A stretch of 64,000 nt of DNA from Ignavibacteriae bacterium HGW-Ignavibacteriae-4 (GTDB lineage Bacteria > Bacteroidota > Ignavibacteria > Kapaibacteriales > UBA2268). Each line of letters begins with the position of its first letter. The stretch's first letter is position 1. The notes beneath the pieces are model-generated. The model had not been told where the DNA came from. It saw only the letters and a list, made by a program, of their open reading frames with translations, and did not search any database. Below, piece by piece: positions 1-9,151 of this stretch. Where the stretch lies: positions 1-64,000 of the forward strand of contig PGYR01000006.1 in the NCBI GenBank assembly GCA_002839765.1, in the 5' to 3' direction. Made by a program: the position numbers and the translations under genes.

Positions 1-437
1 TAAGGGTGATCGTTGATCTGATGGCAAGAATTACATGTAGCTGTCAATAGCTCATATTCCTTAACAAAAGCGGATTTGCTCTTCATATTAACAGATTTTT
101 CCAGTTCCTCTAATTGGGGGTATATCATTTTCACTGATTTGATACTAGAACTGTTAATGTGATATGTTCCGACATCCTCGAATCTTTCTTCTAGCTCGTG
201 CAATTCGAAGTTTGCAAGCTCCCAATTCTCTTTAATACCAGATTTCCATAGCTTCAAGTGATGAACTTGGATGGCATTCATCAGAGTTCCAAGCCCAGGT
301 TTGAAATCATTCTTGTCAACTTTTTCTAGACTATCTATTTTTCGTGTGAGCTCATCTACCCTATCTTCTAACTTGTTGTTTGATTGACAACTGACTAGAG
401 CGATAGTTAAGAACAGCGATAAGATTCTGAAATTCAT
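1..437 (-). CDS. Cytochrome-c-like lipoprotein (3' end outside window)
   Basis: The reading frame opens at an ATG (437-435) and runs off the left edge of the window, so the C-terminus is missing. The N-terminus is a short hydrophobic signal ending in a lipobox-like LVSC at residues 14-17, implying SPII processing and a periplasm-facing lipid anchor. A charged, probably coiled segment follows (LEDRVDELTRKIDSLEK). Near the window edge there is a single CNSCH motif, which matches the CxxCH site for covalent c-type haem. Upstream of it lie HH and other His residues that could act as an axial ligand or bind metal. No precise family is recognised; a small monohaem periplasmic protein is the likeliest reading. 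Confidence 0.6.
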   Translation of the reverse strand, partial: MNFRILSLFLTIALVSCQSNNKLEDRVDELTRKIDSLEKVDKNDFKPGLGTLMNAIQVHHLKLWKSGIKENWELANFELHELEERFEDVGTYHINSSSIKSVKMIYPQLEELEKSVNMKSKSAFVKEYELLTATCNSCHQINDHP

Positions 438-565
438 TTATTATTTTGTTTTTTGATAATAAGAACTCAATTTACAAAGAGTGTAAACTAGATTTGAAAT
501 TTATAGGATTCTGTAACCAAATATGTGGGGATTGCATTTAAAGTTCGATTAAGAAATACAATGCA

Positions 566-1207
566 TCATTTGTTTATTTTGTAGTCAATTAAAATACGTT
601 CAGATGCTAATTCCATAGAATTTGTGTCATGTTTACTTCTATAAGTCTTATTATTAATAATGCCAATTCCTGGAATAACTACAATTGAGTCACGTATATA
701 GTCATAAGTTCCATCATGAATACTATCTATTTCATTATAAATATATAATATACCTTTTTGAACAGAATTTTCGAACATGACATCTAAGTTAGTATTTGCA
801 ACAATTATATAATTATATTCATTTGTCTTATTGTAAATTTCACCATCTTTGCATGGATATTTTAATATAAATCTATCTTCGCTTTTCTTGATTTCTGTAT
901 TGTAAATCAGATAATGAAAACCATCTTCTCTATTTACATAACTATGGATTTCTTTATCGATAGAATTAGAATAGTCATGAAATACGAAGACTCTCTCGTT
1001 TTCTAATATGGTATCTTTTTCAATATATGTTTCATAAGTATCAGGAGGAGAAGGCCAAGCATAATTAATTTTTAGGAACTTCCAATAATTACCAATGGCC
1101 AATGGCCAAACCTCTTTTGCATCGTAGTTATGTGAAGGTTCATTTGGTGTTTCACTTTCGCCACATCCGCATAATATCAATAGGAATAATACAAATATAC
1201 TTTTCAT
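566..1207 (-). CDS. Lipoprotein of unknown function
   Basis: This 213-residue protein begins with a lipoprotein signal peptide (hydrophobic FVLFLLIL followed by CGC, cysteine at about residue 14). The mature part is rich in Asn, Asp, Tyr and Ile and looks beta-stranded, with no recognised catalytic motif. Its ATG overlaps the TGA stop of the upstream glycosyltransferase gene by the ATGA arrangement (1204-1207), so the two are very likely co-transcribed and translationally coupled. The function is not known. Confidence 0.75.
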   Translation of the reverse strand: MKSIFVLFLLILCGCGESETPNEPSHNYDAKEVWPLAIGNYWKFLKINYAWPSPPDTYETYIEKDTILENERVFVFHDYSNSIDKEIHSYVNREDGFHYLIYNTEIKKSEDRFILKYPCKDGEIYNKTNEYNYIIVANTNLDVMFENSVQKGILYIYNEIDSIHDGTYDYIRDSIVVIPGIGIINNKTYRSKHDTNSMELASERILIDYKINK

Positions 1208-2175
1208 AATGTCTCTAATTGTTTTTCTTTAAATTTATTAAACCGATTATATACCTCATCTACAGTTATCTCTTTCATACATTTGAAATGACCAAGTGGA
1301 CAGAATGCGCGACCAATGTGCGAGCAAGGTCTGCACCATATATCATGTTCTATTATTTCGTGCTTCACTCTGAATGGAGTAAACCCAAGCTCTTTTACAC
1401 TAGATCCAAAAATAGCTAGAATAGGTATCTGGCAAGCAGATGCAATGTGCATTAGTCCAGTATCATTACAAATAAAATAGTCACATTCGGAGATTTTATC
1501 AGCAGTCTCTACTAAAGACAACTTACCGCAATAGTTCTCAGCTTTACTATTCGTGTTCACAAGTGTCGAATTGTCGCTTCCGAATATCCGAACTTCATAT
1601 TCATCTTTGATAAGTCGATCAATAAGTTCTTCATATTTCTCTTGTTGCCATCTCTTTGTCTTGTGGAATGCTTCTGGAGCTATACCAATAATCTTGTTGT
1701 TATTCGTATAAACTTCAAAACCTAGATCTAACCCTAATCCATCATCTTCTATCAAATCACGACAAGTGTCTAAGTACCTCTCGCCTACGTGTACTGTTTC
1801 TTCAGGGAATTTTTTGAGATAAACCATTTCGAGTTTTTGTTTGCGAAATTTATTAATTACTCTCAAATCACCTTTGTATTCCGCAATTAGTTTGGCACTA
1901 ATACTGTTTTTCTGCAAATCGAGAATCACGTCATATTCTGATTCTATTATCTCATTTGCTAAAGAATCTCTGTTTTCTGAGTCAATGCTAATAACTTTGT
2001 CAATTGACTCTAGTTTTGAGAGTAACAGTGCAATTCCTTTATTAGTTACTAGATGCACAATAGCATCCGGATACTTATTTTTAATAAGCCGAGGTAAATG
2101 TGTAGATAAGACGACATCTCCTATAGAAGATATTCTTATTATCAATATTTTTTTTAAATTGTACTTAGTTGACAT
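1204..2175 (-). CDS. Glycosyltransferase family 9 (ADP-heptose:LPS heptosyltransferase type)
   Basis: This 323-residue protein resembles GT9 (WaaC/WaaF-type) enzymes, which transfer heptose from ADP-heptose to the inner core of lipopolysaccharide on the cytoplasmic side of the inner membrane. The N-terminus has the typical KILIIRISSIGDVVLSTHLP stretch, with the GD that binds the acceptor/donor. The C-terminal half has the nucleotide-sugar segment CNDTGLMHIASA, followed by PILAIFG. The last quarter contains an extra Cys/His-rich stretch (CRPC...FCPLGHFKCM), seen in a subset of GT9 proteins. The start ATG is only 15 bp from the divergent STAS gene, so promoters must lie inside the opposing gene. 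The acceptor cannot be told from sequence alone. Confidence 0.85.
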   Translation of the reverse strand: MSTKYNLKKILIIRISSIGDVVLSTHLPRLIKNKYPDAIVHLVTNKGIALLLSKLESIDKVISIDSENRDSLANEIIESEYDVILDLQKNSISAKLIAEYKGDLRVINKFRKQKLEMVYLKKFPEETVHVGERYLDTCRDLIEDDGLGLDLGFEVYTNNNKIIGIAPEAFHKTKRWQQEKYEELIDRLIKDEYEVRIFGSDNSTLVNTNSKAENYCGKLSLVETADKISECDYFICNDTGLMHIASACQIPILAIFGSSVKELGFTPFRVKHEIIEHDIWCRPCSHIGRAFCPLGHFKCMKEITVDEVYNRFNKFKEKQLETL

Positions 2176-2190
2176 TCAAAAAGGAAAGTA

Positions 2191-2541
2191 ATGAAATATA
2201 CAATCGAACATAATGACAATATAGTGATATTCACTTTAAAAAACGATACTTTGAATAGTAGAATTTCTGCAGATTTTAAAGCAGAGTTATTAATTATATG
2301 TCAGCCCGATATACAGGCGTTAATATTAGACCTATCTACTGTAGAGACAATTGACTCCTCAGGATTAGGTGGTATATTATTAGCTTATCGCCAACTGCAC
2401 GAACAAGAAATCCCAGTGATACTTGTTGGAGTACAAGAAATGGTCCGAACTATAATGAACATTTCTCAGATTGGCAATCAGTTCGTATTCTGCGATACAG
2501 TCGAAGAAGCGACAAGGTACGCCAGCGATTTAGACGAATAA
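2191..2541 (+). CDS. STAS-domain protein (anti-sigma factor antagonist type)
   Basis: This 116-residue single-domain protein has the STAS fold signature. A beta-strand LILDLS is followed by the conserved VETIDSSGLGGIL motif; in SpoIIAA-like proteins one of the serines (56 or 57 here) is the phosphorylation site. The start is supported by AAGGA five bases upstream of the ATG. Such proteins work in partner-switching with an anti-sigma/serine kinase, but no kinase, phosphatase or sigma factor lies nearby, so its partner is unknown. A strong terminator follows directly, so the gene is monocistronic. Confidence 0.85.
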   Translation: MKYTIEHNDNIVIFTLKNDTLNSRISADFKAELLIICQPDIQALILDLSTVETIDSSGLGGILLAYRQLHEQEIPVILVGVQEMVRTIMNISQIGNQFVFCDTVEEATRYASDLDE

Positions 2542-2551
2542 ATTAATTTGA

Positions 2552-2588
2552 AAAAGTCCAATATTTGAAAGAATATTGGACTTTTTTA
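2552..2588 (+). terminator. Rho-independent terminator after STAS gene
   Basis: A perfect 13-bp stem (AAAGTCCAATATT / AATATTGGACTTT) with a 6-nt loop, followed by a T-rich run. It separates the STAS gene from hppA. Confidence 0.85.
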
Positions 2589-2699
2589 TTTCTATAAATT
2601 ACTCACATATTTTTATCAATCATTAAAAATGCTTAATTTTTCAGTTATTAAAAACGCAAATAAATAATCTATTGTTCAATTAAATAACATATTTACACT

Positions 2700-4895
2700 A
2701 TGAACTCATTAATATATCTGATTCCTTTGGCGGGTGTGATAGCGTTGCTATTTACATTTGTCAAATCAGCTTGGGTAAACAAACAAGACCCAGGTAGCGA
2801 GAAAATGCAAAATATCGCTAAGTTTATCCAAGAGGGTGCTATGGCATTCCTAAAAGCTGAGTACAAAGTACTTAGCATATTTGTAATTGTCGTGGCTATC
2901 CTATTAGCATGGCAAGGAAGCACATCTGTTAATTCATCTCCGATGGTTGCAGTTTCTTTCATAGTTGGAGCTTTATGTTCTGCACTTGCCGGTTTTATCG
3001 GTATGAGAGTGGCTACTGCTGCAAACGTAAGAACTACTAACGCTGCTATTTCTGGGCTAAACAAAGCATTGGCTGTTGCCTTTACTGGTGGTTCAGTTAT
3101 GGGTATGGGTGTTGTTGGCTTGGGTGTTTTAGGACTTGGTAGTTTATTTATACTATTCAGTTCTATTCATGGTGTTGAGCAAGTTGCCGATGTAAATATG
3201 GTTATATCAATTGTAACTGGATTCTCATTCGGAGCATCATCTATCGCACTATTTGCGCGTGTTGGTGGTGGTATCTATACGAAAGCTGCTGACGTTGGGG
3301 CTGACCTTGTAGGTAAAGTAGAAGCTGGTATTCCGGAAGATCATCCATTGAACCCGGCAACTATCGCTGATAACGTTGGAGACAACGTAGGTGACGTAGC
3401 AGGTATGGGTGCTGACCTTTTCGAATCTTATGTTGGATCTATCATCGGTACGATGGTATTGGGTGCTGCATTCTTCGGCTTGACAGAATTTGACGGGCTA
3501 GCATTTGGCTCATTGAGTGCGGTATTATTACCTCTATTCTTAGCTGCAGCTGGTATTATTGTATCTATCTTAGGTACATTCTTCGTAAAAGTAAAAGAAG
3601 GTGGTAATCCACAAACGGCTCTTAATATTGGTGAATTTGGTGCTGCTGGCGGTATGTTAGTTGTATCTTATTTCCTAATCACTAACCTTTTACCACAATC
3701 ATGGTCTATACCAGGTAACGATTTCGTGTTTACTTCTATGGGAGTATTCTGGGCAACAATAGTAGGTCTATTGTCTGGTTTAGGTGTAGGTAAAGTAACT
3801 GAATATTACACTGGTACTGGTACTAAACCAGTAATCAGCATAGTAAAACAATCAATGACAGGTTCTGCTACGAATATAATCGCTGGTTTGGGTGTTGGTA
3901 TGATGTCAACAGCTATTCCGATTTTATTAATCGCAGCAGCTATCCTATTATCATTCGAATTCGCTGGACTATACGGTATTGCAATCGCTGCAGTAGGTAT
4001 GTTATCTACAACTGGAATTCAGTTAGCAGTAGATGCTTACGGTCCTATCTCTGATAATGCTGGTGGTATTGCTGAAATGGCTCAACTACCGAAAGAAGTA
4101 AGAGAAAGAACAGACAAACTAGACGCAGTTGGTAATACTACTGCTGCGATTGGTAAAGGATTCGCAATCGCTTCTGCTGCATTAACAGCATTGGCACTAT
4201 TTGCGGCATTCACAACATCATACAATATCTCGCACCCAGATTCACTACTAACAAGTATTGATATAATGACTCCTACAGTAATGGCTGGTCTATTCGTTGG
4301 TGCTATGCTTCCATTCGTATTCTCGGCTATGGCTATGAATGCTGTTGGACGTGCTGCAATGGCGATGATACAAGAAGTAAGAAGACAATTCAGAGACATT
4401 CCAGCATTGAAAAATGCACTTGAAGTTATGAGAGCGAAAGGTGCTGATCCAGCAAACTGGTCAGATCAAGACAAAGCTACTTACGACAAAGCGGAAGGTG
4501 CAGCTGAGTATGCTAAATGTGTAGAAATCTCGACTAAAGCATCAATCAAGGAAATGGTATTACCAGGTCTATTGGCAGTATTAGCACCAGTAGCAGTTGG
4601 TTTCATTTTCGGAGCAACTACACTTGGTGGTTTATTAGCTGGTGTAACTGTATCGGGTGTACTTATGGCTATATTCCAATCGAACGCAGGTGGAGCTTGG
4701 GATAATGCTAAGAAGATGATAGAAGAAGGTTACGAAGTAGATGGTGTTAAACTAGTCAAAGGTTCTGAAGCTCACAAAGCGGCTGTAACTGGAGACACAG
4801 TTGGTGATCCATTCAAAGATACTTCTGGACCATCAATCAACATCCTAATCAAGTTGATGTCAGTTGTAGCATTGGTAATCGCACCTTTGTTATAA
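2700..4895 (+). CDS. hppA: Membrane-bound ion-pumping pyrophosphatase, K+-dependent type
   Basis: This 731-residue polytopic protein (about 15-16 membrane segments expected for the family) couples PPi hydrolysis to H+ or Na+ export. The substrate-binding motif [11 protein letters not shown] starts near residue 197 and is followed by [20 protein letters not shown] and the C-terminal [15 protein letters not shown] segment are also intact. [10 protein letters not shown], from about residue 478, has Ala where K+-independent enzymes carry Lys (GNTTKA), which assigns it to the K+-dependent class. Whether it moves Na+ or H+ cannot be decided by eye. It is monocistronic, lying between two terminators. 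Its PPi could come from biosynthesis, including the aminoacyl-tRNA synthetase encoded nearby. Confidence 0.96.
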   Translation: MNSLIYLIPLAGVIALLFTFVKSAWVNKQDPGSEKMQNIAKFIQEGAMAFLKAEYKVLSIFVIVVAILLAWQGSTSVNSSPMVAVSFIVGALCSALAGFIGMRVATAANVRTTNAAISGLNKALAVAFTGGSVMGMGVVGLGVLGLGSLFILFSSIHGVEQVADVNMVISIVTGFSFGASSIALFARVGGGIYTKAADVGADLVGKVEAGIPEDHPLNPATIADNVGDNVGDVAGMGADLFESYVGSIIGTMVLGAAFFGLTEFDGLAFGSLSAVLLPLFLAAAGIIVSILGTFFVKVKEGGNPQTALNIGEFGAAGGMLVVSYFLITNLLPQSWSIPGNDFVFTSMGVFWATIVGLLSGLGVGKVTEYYTGTGTKPVISIVKQSMTGSATNIIAGLGVGMMSTAIPILLIAAAILLSFEFAGLYGIAIAAVGMLSTTGIQLAVDAYGPISDNAGGIAEMAQLPKEVRERTDKLDAVGNTTAAIGKGFAIASAALTALALFAAFTTSYNISHPDSLLTSIDIMTPTVMAGLFVGAMLPFVFSAMAMNAVGRAAMAMIQEVRRQFRDIPALKNALEVMRAKGADPANWSDQDKATYDKAEGAAEYAKCVEISTKASIKEMVLPGLLAVLAPVAVGFIFGATTLGGLLAGVTVSGVLMAIFQSNAGGAWDNAKKMIEEGYEVDGVKLVKGSEAHKAAVTGDTVGDPFKDTSGPSINILIKLMSVVALVIAPLL

Positions 4896-4921
4896 TCTGA
4901 ATTTAGATTTGTTAGAATTTA

Positions 4922-4960
4922 AGAACCCATTCGGTTAAGAACTGAATGGGTTTTTTTTTT
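4922..4960 (+). terminator. Rho-independent terminator after hppA
   Basis: An ACCCATTC.GTT / AAC.GAATGGGT hairpin is followed by ten T residues. Confidence 0.9.
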
Positions 4961-4963
4961 GAA

Positions 4964-5008
4964 TTCCCCTCTGGAGGGGTGGACTGCGAAGCAGGACGGG
5001 GTGGGGCA
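4964..5008 (+). repeat. GC-rich dispersed-repeat-like intergenic element
   Basis: Directly after the hppA terminator there is a G-rich block that stands out against the AT-rich surroundings. It begins with a small inverted repeat (CCCCTC tgg AGGGGT) and continues as GGACTGCGAAGCAGG then ACGGGGTGGGG. Sequences of this style are common intergenic repeats in Bacteroidota. No second full copy was found in this window, so calling it a repeat is inference. Confidence 0.45.
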
Positions 5009-5174
5009 TAATTTAATGGAGTACCTGTGCTGAGCATCTCAGAAGTAAAGAATCCAATTAGAGTATTAACCCCATTAATTTTTTGACAAACGTCTTATAA
5101 AATGTAATTAATTTTACATTTATCTGTTATTACTTTTATGAAATAAAATGTTTTATAAAATCAGGAGAATTTTA

Positions 5175-7571
5175 ATGAAATTACTTTTACTAATATTCTT
5201 TTTACCTTCGCTACTATTGCCGTCAGAATTTTCCAAATTTTCATCTGTAAATTTTGATTTGGTGGGAGTAGTAGCAAGTGGTGATAAAATTGCTGCTTAC
5301 GGCACAAAAGGTTCTGTTTATTATAGCGATGACGATGCTCAAAGTTGGAATGTGATAAAACCTTTTGAGACTGGAAATATTGTCAACTTTTTTATAGAAA
5401 GCGATAGACTAATTGCCTTTTTGCAAACCGGTGAAGTTAGTGAGTCATACGACAACGGTTTAAATTGGAGCGTTACAAATCCAATTGATGATTCAGTTGC
5501 TTATGTTGTCAAAGGTAATGATGATTATTATGTTTGTGCACAAAGTTCAATTGTTAAATTATCTGAAAACTTAACACGATCAAGTAATTATCTGATCCCT
5601 TATTATTACGGTTTTGACATTACTTACCACTATTTACCAAATAAAAGAAGGAGAATGGCATTCTTAGATAATAAACTTTTTGTAATTGATTTATATTCTA
5701 CTTCATTTATAGTCTTTGATAATAACTTAAATAAAATAGATTCTGTAGATATTGGGGAAAAACTTTTAGATAGTAAAGTCTATATTTCTAATCTATTAAA
5801 TACTTCAAAAGACTTAATTGTAAGATTACATAATTATAATATTGACACTACTTATATATATAAGTTAGACTCGGATTTAACAGAATTAGAAGTTTTGCTG
5901 AATTTAAGTGAGAGTAGAGAACAGCAAGGAAAAAAATTCAAAGAAAATTCCCCTATTGTATATAATTATATTCTATATAAAGACATACTTTATACCTTTA
6001 ATTATTTTAGTGATGAATTTCGGTTGAAGCCATATTACAATGTATTTGAATTAATTACAAAGGATTCGGCAGAATATAAGGGAGTTATAGATGCGAATGT
6101 AATTATACCTACAGATGTATTAGAATCTTTCACTATTGCAGATTTCGTTATTGAAAATGATAGAATAACAGGAATTTCAAAAAACAACTTAATTGTTACC
6201 AAAAAAATTAACTCTGAATCAACTAATCGAGTATCAAATTTAGTCGGTTCGGGCAATGGTTCTATTTTAATCAAAATAAATGATTCTGATTATTTATTAT
6301 TTGCTTCACGAAATATATATAAAAGCAATGATACAACTAAAACATTTAAGAAGGTTATAGGCGATTCGGCGATATATTCAGATTTGAGTCTAGGGGTTAA
6401 GTTCTATCATTTTAATCAGAAACAGGATAAACTTTTATTTTTCAAATTTGAGAAATATAAAAGTGATTCATCTTTAGTATATATTTCTGATGATTACGGT
6501 AATAAATTTTCTAGGAAATTACTAGATGGCGTTGACTTTAAATCTAATTTAAAGAATTATAGAATATTAAAAGATGATGATAATTACATAATGTCTGAGA
6601 CTTCAGCCAGTACACCTACAAGGTATATCACTTATGATAAGGACTTCAATTACTTAAGTTCAAAAGTTGATAGTAATTATAGATACGACTATTTATTTGG
6701 AGAAGATTTAACAAATTTCACTTTTTTAGGTGCTTCTTTAGATTTACTAGACAAAAATCGATATTTAAAAAATACTACTGATGGTGGTAAGAATTGGAAC
6801 GATTTACGCACGTTTAGTTTTACCAGTGATACTATTTGGTACAATGATTCCACACAGTATTTCACTACTTCTGTTAGTGATTTACGTTATAATAAAAGTG
6901 TTGATTATAATGGGAAATCTTCTCTGTTATTGGTAACATACAATACTTCTGATTCATTGTATAAAATTGAAGCAATGAATATACAAACCAATGAATTTAG
7001 CTTGATTTATCAGAATAAACAAGATACATATTCTAACATTCTTGTTGAACTAATTGATGGAGTGTATTTCATTTGCAAAGGTGACTCACTATTTACAACG
7101 TCTAATATATTAGATTATAATAGTTGGCAAGGGCAAAAGTTACCAAATAATGGAGCAATGCTGAATAGAATCATGAAAAGTGGCGATTACATAATCACTT
7201 ATTACTATGATGATATTCATCCTTATGACATTTATAGAATAAAATGGAATGAGTTAGCGATAACAAGCATTACGGAAAATGAAAACGAAATAATACCATA
7301 CTTTTACAACTCATTACCTTATCCTCAGCCAACGAACAGTTTAGTCTCAACAAAGGTATATCTTGATAATGCAATTTCTATTTCCCAAAGAAGCATAAAG
7401 ATATTCGATATAAATGGCACACAAGTTGAAAAGGGTGACAATGTTGAGATAAGTGGTAATAATTGGCCAACTACTCTTACTTGGGATTCTAACTCCCAAC
7501 CACCAGGTGTTTACTTCATAGTAATCAATTATGGTGAAAATGCAAAAGCAATAAAAGTAATGAAAGAATAA
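5175..7571 (+). CDS. Large secreted T9SS substrate with Asp-box-like repeats
   Basis: The start is placed at 5175, where AGGAG lies 7 bases upstream and the protein begins with a clean signal peptide (MKLLLLIFFLPSLLLPS). An ATG 27 bases further upstream lacks a ribosome site. The mature protein of about 780 residues has Asp-box/BNR-like units (YYSDDDAQSWNV, NTTDGGKNWNDL), which suggest a beta-propeller. The last 85 residues form a type A T9SS sorting domain: PYPQPTNS, IKIFDINGTQV, then PPGVYFIVIN and a basic end. It should be exported across the outer membrane and anchored or released. No catalytic site is evident. It is flanked by intergenic regions and appears monocistronic. Confidence 0.85.
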   Translation: MKLLLLIFFLPSLLLPSEFSKFSSVNFDLVGVVASGDKIAAYGTKGSVYYSDDDAQSWNVIKPFETGNIVNFFIESDRLIAFLQTGEVSESYDNGLNWSVTNPIDDSVAYVVKGNDDYYVCAQSSIVKLSENLTRSSNYLIPYYYGFDITYHYLPNKRRRMAFLDNKLFVIDLYSTSFIVFDNNLNKIDSVDIGEKLLDSKVYISNLLNTSKDLIVRLHNYNIDTTYIYKLDSDLTELEVLLNLSESREQQGKKFKENSPIVYNYILYKDILYTFNYFSDEFRLKPYYNVFELITKDSAEYKGVIDANVIIPTDVLESFTIADFVIENDRITGISKNNLIVTKKINSESTNRVSNLVGSGNGSILIKINDSDYLLFASRNIYKSNDTTKTFKKVIGDSAIYSDLSLGVKFYHFNQKQDKLLFFKFEKYKSDSSLVYISDDYGNKFSRKLLDGVDFKSNLKNYRILKDDDNYIMSETSASTPTRYITYDKDFNYLSSKVDSNYRYDYLFGEDLTNFTFLGASLDLLDKNRYLKNTTDGGKNWNDLRTFSFTSDTIWYNDSTQYFTTSVSDLRYNKSVDYNGKSSLLLVTYNTSDSLYKIEAMNIQTNEFSLIYQNKQDTYSNILVELIDGVYFICKGDSLFTTSNILDYNSWQGQKLPNNGAMLNRIMKSGDYIITYYYDDIHPYDIYRIKWNELAITSITENENEIIPYFYNSLPYPQPTNSLVSTKVYLDNAISISQRSIKIFDINGTQVEKGDNVEISGNNWPTTLTWDSNSQPPGVYFIVINYGENAKAIKVMKE

Positions 7572-7731
7572 TTGGGATTTGGAATTAGAATATCAAATAG
7601 TACATAAATTTATATACCCACCTCTGGTGTAAAATAGTCATAGGTTAACACTTAGTTTATTAGAATTTACTCTAGCTATCCATACTATTCTAAAACTATT
7701 AGCTCATAAATAATTTACTTTAACGTACTTT

Positions 7732-7772
7732 AAATGTCCAGTTTATTAATTAAAAAACTGGACATTTATTTA
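7732..7772 (+). terminator. Hairpin, probable terminator
   Basis: An AAATGTCCAGTTT / AAACTGGACATTT 13-bp stem is followed by an ATTTATTTATG tail with only short T runs, so termination strength is uncertain. The stem is symmetrical and could act in either direction. Confidence 0.5.
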
Positions 7773-7850
7773 TGATTTACGTATTTATTTTATGATGTAT
7801 TAAAACTAGTTAGATTCTGAGACAGGTCAAAATAAGTTTTGATTATTATG

Positions 7851-7884
7851 AGACAGCCACGTCCTTTCAGTCTCGCTGTGACAA
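7851..7884 (+). repeat. Dispersed repeat, copy A
   Basis: The core GTCCTTTCAGTCTCGCTGTG followed by ACA is repeated with one extra C at 34319-34342. The flanking AGACAGCCAC is typical of intergenic repeats in this bacterial group. No coding content is seen. Confidence 0.6.
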
Positions 7885-7892
7885 TTACGTTT

Positions 7893-7917
7893 GGAGACGT
7901 ATGCAATACGTCTCTAC
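7893..7917. repeat. Palindromic repeat
   Basis: GAGACGTAT gca ATACGTCTC is a perfect 9-bp inverted repeat around a 3-nt centre. It sits next to dispersed repeat copy A and covers the false upstream start of the following gene. Confidence 0.6.
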
Positions 7918-7984
7918 AATTAACCAAAATACAATTTACGACCCTTTTAGTTGTCTATTCTTTTTTGTAAATATCAAACTATAT

Positions 7985-9067
7985 ATGTCAATCAGAAATT
8001 TAATTTTATTCAGTTTTATTGCTATTTTTCTTAGCTCTTGCTTTTTCGATGTACCGCCTTACAAAGGTGAGAAGTCTGAACATTTTGATGGTGAGAAGTT
8101 CTATAATTTGGATAGATCAGATGGTTTCAATTATTGGGATTTGATGTGGTTTTTCATTTCAAGAACAGATGGTTACTGGGCGGATTTCTATCCTCAAACA
8201 ATACCCTGCAATCCACCAGCAACTACAAAAGATGGCGAGCTGAAAGTAACATTTATCAATCATGCTAGTACACTTATCCAATTTGATGGAATCAATATAT
8301 TGACTGATCCCGTATGGTCGGAATATACAACTCCTGTTAAACCCATTGGGCCACAACGCAGAAGAGCACCCGGAATAGATTTTGATAAATTACCACGTAT
8401 AGATGTAGTTGTTATTAGTCATAATCACTATGACCACATGGACTTTGAGACTCTGAAAAGACTCCAAGAGAAGTTTAATCCGATTATCCTCTACCCTCTT
8501 GGTAATAAGCCGATATTCGTTGATAACGAACTACCAAACTCTCGAGATATGGATTGGTGGGATACATTGAATATTAAAAATAGAACCGTGACATTTGTTC
8601 CGGCTAGGCACTTCGCTAATAGGGGTATAACAGATAGAAATGGTACATTGTGGGGTGGATATGTATTTGAGACATCTGGCGGCCCAGTTTACTTTGCTGG
8701 TGACACTGGGTTTGGGGTTCATTATCAAATACTAAAAGAGAAATATGGAGCAATGCGTTTTTCTATATTACCTATTGCCCCTATAGAGCCGAGATTTTTC
8801 ATGTCTGAGATTCATCAAGACGCTAGAGAAGCTGTAATGGCTCACAAAGAGTTAGAATCGCAGAAGAGTATGGGTATTCACTTTGGTACATTCAAGCAGG
8901 CTAGTGATGCTATGAGAGCTCCAATTGATTCACTCATAGTCGGGCTTAAAGATTTGAAAGTCTCCCCTGCTGACTTTATTTTGCCAGGTCATGGCAGAAT
9001 AATAGATGTGAAACCATTAGCAAAGTCCTCATTGAAAAAGAATAATAACTCAGTTATTCCAAAATAA
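7985..9067 (+). CDS. MBL-fold metallohydrolase lipoprotein (NAPE-PLD/RomA-like)
   Basis: The start at 7985 gives a lipoprotein signal (FIAIFLSSC) and 360 residues. The longer frame from 7901 reads through a palindromic repeat and is rejected. The metallo-beta-lactamase motif HNHYDH (about residues 146-151) supplies the metal ligands, with ARHF, AGDTGFG (about 238) and a late GHGR completing the set. The segment PIGPQRRRAPG, together with TDPVW, matches the N-acyl-phosphatidylethanolamine-hydrolysing phospholipase D-like branch of the fold. It is probably a periplasm-facing membrane-anchored hydrolase; its substrate is not known. It lies upstream of aspS in the same direction, with 84 bp between them. 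Confidence 0.85.
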   Translation: MSIRNLILFSFIAIFLSSCFFDVPPYKGEKSEHFDGEKFYNLDRSDGFNYWDLMWFFISRTDGYWADFYPQTIPCNPPATTKDGELKVTFINHASTLIQFDGINILTDPVWSEYTTPVKPIGPQRRRAPGIDFDKLPRIDVVVISHNHYDHMDFETLKRLQEKFNPIILYPLGNKPIFVDNELPNSRDMDWWDTLNIKNRTVTFVPARHFANRGITDRNGTLWGGYVFETSGGPVYFAGDTGFGVHYQILKEKYGAMRFSILPIAPIEPRFFMSEIHQDAREAVMAHKELESQKSMGIHFGTFKQASDAMRAPIDSLIVGLKDLKVSPADFILPGHGRIIDVKPLAKSSLKKNNNSVIPK

Positions 9068-9151
9068 TTAATCCACTTAATGCCCTAATTGTGAAAAATT
9101 TACGAATTTTGCAATCACAGTATTTACGAAATAGAAAAAATTGGTATTCGA

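Larger units (their letters stand above)
7572..7984. other. 413-bp intergenic region with hairpin and repeat debris
   Basis: No gene is supported here. It contains a hairpin (7732-7766) that may terminate the T9SS gene, a fragment of a dispersed repeat (7851-7884) whose core recurs at 34319-34342, and a perfect palindrome (7894-7914). The remainder is AT-rich and shows nothing recognisable apart from the putative leader of the MBL-fold gene. Confidence 0.7.

Noticed and set aside
2693-3064. Antisense frames within hppA, pgk, ispG, lepA, der and other well-supported genes
   Set aside because: They are shadows of strongly conserved coding sequences and show no protein features of their own.
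7901-7984. Longer N-terminus for the MBL-fold protein
   Set aside because: It would add 28 residues that read through a palindromic repeat and would bury the lipoprotein signal; the ATG at 7985 gives a normal SPII signal peptide.
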